Assembly: GCA_964384675.1 (NCBI GenBank)
Contig: CAYLNK010000002.1
Span: 3,180-67,179 of the forward strand
Length of the DNA: 64,000 bases
Direction of reading: 5' to 3'
Source: CAYLNK01 sp964384675
GTDB lineage: Bacteria > Acidobacteriota > Thermoanaerobaculia > UBA5066
The notes beneath the pieces were generated by a model. That model was not told the origin of the DNA and searched no databases. It worked only from the letters and a program-made list of their open reading frames with translations. Below, in pieces: positions 59,184 to 64,000 of the stretch; position 1 is the stretch's first letter, and each line of letters begins with the position of its first letter. Made by a program: the position numbers and the translations under genes.

Positions 59184-59213
59184 GGGGCCGCCTTCGGGCG
59201 GCTCCTTTCGTTC
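59184..59213 (+). terminator. UUCG-loop terminator or attenuator after the PqqD-type gene
   Basis: GGGGCCGCC and GGCGGCTCC form a 9-bp stem (one G-U pair) capped by TTCG and followed by TTTCGTTC. It lies 27 bases after the stop, between the first gene and the enzyme genes, as an expression step-down. Confidence 0.75.
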
Positions 59214-59279
59214 GATGCGGCCGCGGGGCGTCCGCTCGTCTTTCGGGCATCATCCGGCACGGGGGAGGGGACGCGAGGG

Positions 59280-60569
59280 GTGGAGCGAGCCGTACCGAAG
59301 CGAGGGAGCATCGACTGGCTGATCCAACCGGTCGAGAAGACGACCTTCTTCTCCGAGTACTGGGAGACGAGACCGCTGCTCGTCCACCGGGAGGCGCCGG
59401 GTCATCTCGACGGGCTCCTCACCATCGCCGACGTCGACGAGCTGATCGGCTCGGGCCGCGTCGCGTATCCGACGCTGCGGCTCGTTCGCCAGGGGGTCGA
59501 GACGCCTCCCGGTGACTACGAGGTCGAATTCCGGAACACCTCCGGTGTCGAACGGCTCGCGGACCCGGGAAAGGTGGCGGACCACTTCCGGAACGGCGGC
59601 ACGGTTTCCTTGAACCAGGTCCACCGGGTCTTCGCCGGCGTCGCCGACCTGTGCGCCCGTCTCGAGGGCGACCTCTCGCACACGGTCGAGTCGAACCTCT
59701 ATCTGACGCCGCCCCACGCCCAGGGCGCGCCGTCCCACTACGACGTCGTCGACGTCTTCGTCCTTCAGGTGGAGGGTCGAAAGACCTGGCGGGTCTACGA
59801 GGACCCGCCCGTTCCGCTCCCTCTTCCGACCGACCGAGCCCAGCGCGGCGCGGATCCGGGGCGCGCCGCGACGCTGCTGTTCGAGACGGAGCTGCATCGC
59901 GGGGACGTCCTGTACCTCCCTCGCGGCTGGGTGCACGAGGCGCGGACGACCAGCGAGACGTCCCTGCACCTCACGGTCGTGGTCGACGTCCTGCGGTACG
60001 CGGATCTCGCGAGGATGCTGCTCGAGGACGCGTCGCGCTCGGGCGGCGGCCTGCGTCGGGCGCTTCCGCCCGGGTTCCTCGGGCCGGCGGCCGGCGTCGA
60101 CGTGATGCGACGCGAGCTGGCGTCGCTCCTCGACGCGGCCCTCGACCCCGAGGCGCTGACCTCGGTCGTCCGCCGGCTCCGCCAGAAGCGTCGCTCCGCT
60201 CCGCGCTTCCTCATCGGGGGCCGCTTGCTGCAGGCCGAGGCCGCCGAGCGCGCGACGCCGGTGACGCCTGTCCGGCGGCGAGACGGCCTGCCCCTCGAGA
60301 TCGAGGCCTCGGACCCGGGAATCACGCTTCACTTCGCGGGGCGCTCCGTGGAGCTGCCGTCCTTCGCGCAGCCCGTGCTCGACCTGACCCTTTCGGATCG
60401 CGCCTTCCGCGCGGTCGACGCCGAGCCGCGGCTCGACGCCGGGACCGCGCTGACGCTGCTCCGCTCGCTGGTGCGCGAAGGGGTCCTGGTGATCGACCTC
60501 GCCACGGAGCCGCCCGATGGCGCCGGCGCCTCCCGTTCGCGGTCCTCGACGAGCTCGACGAACCCTTGA
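59280..60569 (+). CDS. JmjC-like cupin (Cupin_4/ROX-type) hydroxylase 1
   Basis: The protein has 429 residues, similar to the YcfD/ROX family of 2-oxoglutarate, Fe(II) oxygenases that hydroxylate ribosomal proteins. The iron ligands are H153-x-D155 (SHYD) and H219 (GWVHEA); the double-stranded beta helix carries VFVLQVEGRKTWRVY and GDVLYLPRGW. A C-terminal winged-helix-like region follows (about 370-415, LLRSLVREGVLVI). The GTG at 59280 with GGAGGGG upstream is chosen; an upstream extension runs through the terminator region and is unlikely. The substrate may be the tail of the PqqD fusion encoded just before it, which is inference. Confidence 0.85.
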   Translation: MERAVPKRGSIDWLIQPVEKTTFFSEYWETRPLLVHREAPGHLDGLLTIADVDELIGSGRVAYPTLRLVRQGVETPPGDYEVEFRNTSGVERLADPGKVADHFRNGGTVSLNQVHRVFAGVADLCARLEGDLSHTVESNLYLTPPHAQGAPSHYDVVDVFVLQVEGRKTWRVYEDPPVPLPLPTDRAQRGADPGRAATLLFETELHRGDVLYLPRGWVHEARTTSETSLHLTVVVDVLRYADLARMLLEDASRSGGGLRRALPPGFLGPAAGVDVMRRELASLLDAALDPEALTSVVRRLRQKRRSAPRFLIGGRLLQAEAAERATPVTPVRRRDGLPLEIEASDPGITLHFAGRSVELPSFAQPVLDLTLSDRAFRAVDAEPRLDAGTALTLLRSLVREGVLVIDLATEPPDGAGASRSRSSTSSTNP

Positions 60570-60579
60570 GATCCGCGCC

Positions 60580-61449
60580 GTGTCGACGTCCGTGACGCCG
60601 CCCTTTCTCGAAGCGGGAGTGGTCGAGGCCTTCGGCGTGCGGCTCGGCGTGCGCTCGACCGAGCCGGGGACCCTGGAGAAGGTCGAATCGCGGCTTCCCG
60701 AGGACCTGACGTTCGTCCCGCACGACGTGGCGTTCTCCGGGGTCGAGCTCGACGGCACTCTCTCCCTCGTGGTGGACGGCGGCGCGCGGGTTCTCCTCGG
60801 CCAGGAGACGGTCGCGCTCGCCGAAGACCCGGCCGCCGGTGTCGACCGGCTGGTGCCCGAGATCCAGCTCTTCCTCCACGAGTTCGCGAGGACCCACGCC
60901 GTCGTGCACGCGGGCGTCGTGGGGGTCCGCGGCGAGGCGGTGGTCCTGCCGGGGCGCTCGTTCGCGGGGAAGAGCGCGCTCGTGGCGGCCCTGGTCGCCG
61001 CCGGCGCGACGTACTACTCGGACGAGCTGGCGGTCTTCGACGAGCACGGCCGGGTGCACCCGTTCCGCCGTCCCCTCGGCCTCCGGCTCGAGCCGGGCCG
61101 CCCCCGGGCTCACGTCCCCGTCGAGGAGCTGGGCGGCCGGGCCGGGCAGGAGCCCCTGCCGCTGGGACTGGTGCTGGTGACGCGCTACGTCCCGGGCGCG
61201 CCGTTCGCGCCGAAGCCGATGCAGCGGTCCGAAGCGTACCGGTCGCTCGTCCGGCACGCGATCGGCCTTCGCCGCCGTCCGGACCTGGTGACCTCGATCC
61301 TGAGCCGCGCCGTCGCCGGGGCTCATTGCTGGGCGAGCAAGCGCGGCGAGGCCGCGCCGGTCGCCGAGTTCCTGATGCAGCAGGCGCCGAGCACGCGGTT
61401 CCCCGTGCCGCGGTACGGCGCGATCCGTTTCGTGGAGCGACCCCGATGA
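60580..61449 (+). CDS. HPr-kinase-like protein (HprK C-domain type)
   Basis: The protein has 289 residues from the GTG at 60580. An ATG at 60517 overlapping the previous gene is an alternative. The P-loop GRSFAGKS starts at about G125, and SDELAVFDEHGRVHPF follows in the position of the HprK acidic region. The first 110 residues replace the usual HprK N-domain, so it is not the carbon-catabolite HprK/P. HprK-like proteins occur in RiPP clusters, including lasso-peptide clusters where they phosphorylate serine of the peptide. Its ATGA overlap with the second cupin gene implies co-translation. Confidence 0.82.
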   Translation: MSTSVTPPFLEAGVVEAFGVRLGVRSTEPGTLEKVESRLPEDLTFVPHDVAFSGVELDGTLSLVVDGGARVLLGQETVALAEDPAAGVDRLVPEIQLFLHEFARTHAVVHAGVVGVRGEAVVLPGRSFAGKSALVAALVAAGATYYSDELAVFDEHGRVHPFRRPLGLRLEPGRPRAHVPVEELGGRAGQEPLPLGLVLVTRYVPGAPFAPKPMQRSEAYRSLVRHAIGLRRRPDLVTSILSRAVAGAHCWASKRGEAAPVAEFLMQQAPSTRFPVPRYGAIRFVERPR

Positions 61450-62660
61450 CACGACGCACGTTCGATCTCGCCTGGCTCCTCTCCCCGGTGGAGGAGTCGG
61501 TCTTTCGCGCCGAGCACTGGGAGCGCCGGCCGCTCCTCGTCCGCCGCGAGGACCGCCGCTACTTCGACGGGCTCCTCTCCTTCGACGACGTGGACCACCT
61601 CCTCGGCGCGGGCTGGCTCGCGAAGTCCAGGATCCGGCTCCTGCGCGACGGGGACGAGCTGAAGGCCGAGACTTTCCACCACTCCTTCCGCGACGGCGAG
61701 GCGGTCGCCAACCCGGACAAGATCGCCTCCCACTACCTGTCCGGCGGGACGATCGCGGTGAACCAGCTCCACCTCTCGTGGCCGCCGCTCGCCGAGCTGT
61801 GCGCCAAGCTGGAAGCGATCTTCTCGCAGCGCGTGCAGACGAACATCTACTTCACGCCACCCGAGGGGCAGGGCTTCAACGCTCACTTCGACACGCACGA
61901 CGTCTTCGTCCTGCAGGTCGCGGGGCGGAAGACGTGGCGCGTCTACGACCGTCCGCCGGTGGAGCTGCCGCTCGTCGAGCAGAGCTGGAAGCGGACGGAC
62001 GGTCCGACGCCGCCGCACGAGACGCTCCTGTTCGAGACCGAGCTCTGCACCGGCGATCTCCTCTACCTGCCCCGGGGCTACGTACACGAGGCGCACACGA
62101 GCTCGGAGCTGTCGCTCCACCTGACCGTCGGCGTCATCGCGCTCACCTACGCCGACCTGGCCAAGAAGGCGATCGACCTCCTGGCGCGGCGGGACGTGCG
62201 GTTCCGGAGGACGCCGCCGATCGGCTTCCTCAACGGCGGCGAGGCGCTCGAGGGCGCGGCGGCGGCCCTCGCCGAGCTCGCCCCGGAGATCGGGAAGCCG
62301 GAGACGGTCGGCGCGGTCGTGGCGCGCCTCGAGGAGAGCGACGAGGGGCGCGTGCGCCTCATCCTCGGACCGCGCCTCGGCCAGGCGGAGCGCGCGGAGC
62401 GCCTCGGGGCGGACGACTGGGTGGAGCGCCGGCTCGGCGTGCCGCTCTACAGCCGGCTGGAGGACGACGTGCTCCGCCTCCGGTTCGGGGGCAAGACGGT
62501 CGACCTGCCCGATCTGGCGGAGGACCTGGTGGAGTTCGTGAGGAAGACGCCGCGCTTCAGGATCTCGGACATCCCGCCGTTCCTCGGTCCCGCCGGCAAC
62601 CTCTCGGTCGTGCGGTCGCTGGTGCGCGAGGGGCTCCTCGTCACGTCGCCGGAGCCGTAG
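61446..62660 (+). CDS. JmjC-like cupin (Cupin_4/ROX-type) hydroxylase 2
   Basis: The protein has 404 residues. The fold order and motifs match hydroxylase 1 (YFTPPEGQG, AHFDTHDVFVLQVAGRKTWR, DLLYLPRGYVHEAHTSS), with iron ligands H147, D149 and H214. The C-terminal winged-helix part contains VVRSLVREGLLVT. The two proteins are clearly paralogues arising from duplication around the kinase gene. The ATG overlaps the HprK stop (ATGA). Two hydroxylases suggest two target residues or a heterodimer, since ROX enzymes dimerise. Confidence 0.87.
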   Translation: MTRRTFDLAWLLSPVEESVFRAEHWERRPLLVRREDRRYFDGLLSFDDVDHLLGAGWLAKSRIRLLRDGDELKAETFHHSFRDGEAVANPDKIASHYLSGGTIAVNQLHLSWPPLAELCAKLEAIFSQRVQTNIYFTPPEGQGFNAHFDTHDVFVLQVAGRKTWRVYDRPPVELPLVEQSWKRTDGPTPPHETLLFETELCTGDLLYLPRGYVHEAHTSSELSLHLTVGVIALTYADLAKKAIDLLARRDVRFRRTPPIGFLNGGEALEGAAAALAELAPEIGKPETVGAVVARLEESDEGRVRLILGPRLGQAERAERLGADDWVERRLGVPLYSRLEDDVLRLRFGGKTVDLPDLAEDLVEFVRKTPRFRISDIPPFLGPAGNLSVVRSLVREGLLVTSPEP

Positions 62661-62666
62661 AGGTCC

Positions 62667-63863
62667 GTGTTCCCCGAGGTGTGCCGGCCCAGCGCCTCGG
62701 AGAGGCTCCTCTTGACCGCGGCTCTCGGGCCGCGGGAAAAGGCGCTTCCCGCGTGGAAGGAGTGGACCGTCCTCGCGAAGGCGTCGCCCGAGCCGCTCGA
62801 CGCGCAGCTGCTCCCGCTGGCGTCCCTGACCATCGGGAAGGAGGACCGGATGGGGGCGCGCGTGGCGGCCAGCCTGCACGAGTCGTGGCTCGCCACCGAG
62901 CGGCTCCTCGCCGAGGCGGAGCCCGTGCTCGCCGCGCTCGGCACGGCGGGCATCCCCACCCTCGCGCTCAAGGGTCTCGCGATCGGGCTCCGCTACTACG
63001 GCGGTACCGGGCCGCGTCCGCTCACCGACCTCGACCTCCTCGTGCCTGCGGACCGGTTCCCGGAGGTCCGCGGGATCCTGCTCTCGCTCGGCTGGGCGCC
63101 CGCGCTGGCCGAGCCGCCGGCCCGGCTGGAGCGCTTCTTCCACGCCCACCCGTTCACGTGCGGCCCGAGGGGCCAGATCGACCTCCACCGGCACGTCCTG
63201 TGGCAGGCATGCTCGCCCGGGGCGGACGCTCCGTTCTGGGACGCGTCGGAGCCGCTCGAGGTGGCCGGGCACTCGCTCCGCTGCCTCTCGCCCGCCGACG
63301 AGCTCCTTCACGCCGTGGTCCACGGCGTGCGCTGGTACCGCAGGCCCGCGGTGCGCTGGATCGTCGACGCCTGCCTCGTGGTGCGTGGCGCGCCGCACCT
63401 CGACTGGGAACGCCTCCTCTGGCAGGGGCGGCGGCTCCACGTGATCTCCTCCCTGCGCGACGGGCTGACCTGTCTCGCCGAGGAGTGGGGGGCGGCGATC
63501 CCGCCCGCCACGCTGGCGGCGCTCGCGTCCGCCCGCGTCACGCGGCGGGACCGGGTCGGCTACGAGGCGCGCCTCACCCCCGACTTCTCCGAGAACGTGC
63601 GGCCCAGCATCGACCGTCGCTGGCACGAACGGTGGCCGACGCGGCTCCTGGAGTATCTCGAGTTCCTCGGCTACGACCTGGCGCGTTGCGCCGGCCCGCG
63701 TCCGACCCCGTCCGATCTCCTCGCCTACCTCGACCTCGTCGGCTTCCGGATGGGGATCCAGGGCCGGCGCCGCACCGTCGCCTACTTCGCCTCGCTCGTC
63801 ACGCGGCGCGGCCTGCGGACTCTCCTGCGCGGCCCGCGCCCGGCCGGGGAGGAACGCGGGTGA
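62667..63863 (+). CDS. Nucleotidyltransferase family 5 (NTP_transf_5) protein
   Basis: The protein has 398 residues. The signature LKGLAIGLRYYGGTGPRPLT is followed by DLDLLV with catalytic-type acids D121 and D123, and later QIDLHRH and DELLHAVVHGVRWYR. This family is regularly found in RiPP and lasso-type gene clusters, but its reaction is undefined in most. The GTG start is six bases after the cupin stop. The next gene overlaps its end (GTGA). The neighbourhood argues for nucleotidylation of a peptide or a carrier molecule. Confidence 0.85.
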   Translation: MFPEVCRPSASERLLLTAALGPREKALPAWKEWTVLAKASPEPLDAQLLPLASLTIGKEDRMGARVAASLHESWLATERLLAEAEPVLAALGTAGIPTLALKGLAIGLRYYGGTGPRPLTDLDLLVPADRFPEVRGILLSLGWAPALAEPPARLERFFHAHPFTCGPRGQIDLHRHVLWQACSPGADAPFWDASEPLEVAGHSLRCLSPADELLHAVVHGVRWYRRPAVRWIVDACLVVRGAPHLDWERLLWQGRRLHVISSLRDGLTCLAEEWGAAIPPATLAALASARVTRRDRVGYEARLTPDFSENVRPSIDRRWHERWPTRLLEYLEFLGYDLARCAGPRPTPSDLLAYLDLVGFRMGIQGRRRTVAYFASLVTRRGLRTLLRGPRPAGEERG

Positions 63864-64000
63864 GGCCGCCCGAGATGACGACGCGCTCGGGCTGGAAGAG
63901 GCGGAGCGTCCTCGGCGTCCTGGCGGTCGTCGCGACGCTCGCCGCCGCGGAGCTGGCGCTCCGCGCGGCACGACCGGCACAGCGCGCCGCCGCGACGCCC
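63860..64000 (+). CDS. N-terminus of a membrane-anchored protein, cut by window edge
   Basis: Only 47 residues are visible: a basic start and one hydrophobic helix (VLGVLAVVATLAAAELALRA). The GTG overlaps the nucleotidyltransferase stop, so it belongs to the same operon. Starts of this kind occur in membrane-anchored SGNH-hydrolase-like proteins, but too little is present to decide. Confidence 0.55.
   Translation, partial: MRPPEMTTRSGWKRRSVLGVLAVVATLAAAELALRAARPAQRAAATP

Overview
The window is a dense, very GC-rich (about 70%) chromosomal segment of a Gram-negative bacterium. Outer-membrane beta-barrels, a Pal-type lipoprotein, a Wzm/Wzt polysaccharide exporter, haem-A biosynthesis and very large secreted PKD/NHL/DUF11-type proteins fit an Acidobacteriota-like aerobe. 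That placement is inferred from gene content; there is no rRNA gene here. I see no tRNA or rRNA gene, CRISPR array, transposase or prophage. Nearly all genes look intact.

Layout. 1-2.3 kb: haem-A genes ctaB (cut by the window edge) and ctaA behind a lipoprotein with cupredoxin-like ligands. 2.4-5.4 kb: a tightly overlapping three-gene operon (enolase-superfamily racemase, M20 deacylase, GNAT acyltransferase) matching the N-succinyl route for turning D- into L-amino acids. 5.6-7.4 kb: a small secreted protein, prfA and rpmE. 7.5-11.6 kb: a sigma-54 response regulator and its membrane kinase, with a near-perfect -24/-12 promoter in front of the pair. 11.8-16 kb: outer-membrane proteins, proline dehydrogenase and ComF. 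16-19.3 kb: an almost empty low-GC gap, an Lrp/AsnC regulator abutting a perfect hairpin, glgC and a DnaJ-like protein. 19.3-21.9 kb: a triple terminator repeat, then an XRE-TPR-secreted-protein operon.

21.9-40.6 kb is a surface region. The exporter permease (wzm) and ATPase (wzt) are separated by 13 kb that encodes an FG-GAP lipoprotein, a Cys-rich secreted protein with strong expression signals, and two giant tandem paralogues. Behind wzt come a radical SAM/SPASM protein, a glycosyltransferase and a polytopic membrane protein. 40.6-51.4 kb: a cNMP-binding protein, a membrane/spermidine-synthase-like fusion, gamma-glutamyltransferase, Pal, an ECF sigma/anti-sigma pair and ftsH. 51.4-57.1 kb: one 1911-residue NHL/DUF11 surface protein whose C-terminus resembles that of the giant paralogues.

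57.2-64 kb holds the most unusual system. A PqqD-type domain fused to a Tat-like segment and an acidic tail sits behind a clean sigma-70 promoter and is followed by a UUCG terminator. Then come a JmjC-like cupin hydroxylase, an HPr-kinase-like protein, a second cupin hydroxylase, a family-5 nucleotidyltransferase and a truncated membrane-anchored protein. An unusually long aldo/keto reductase is divergently transcribed. This resembles a ribosomal-peptide (RiPP) modification cassette in which the PqqD fusion may itself carry the substrate.

A recurring regulatory theme is a TANNNT (-10-like) box 6-9 bases before start codons that mostly lack a Shine-Dalgarno sequence, suggesting leaderless transcripts.
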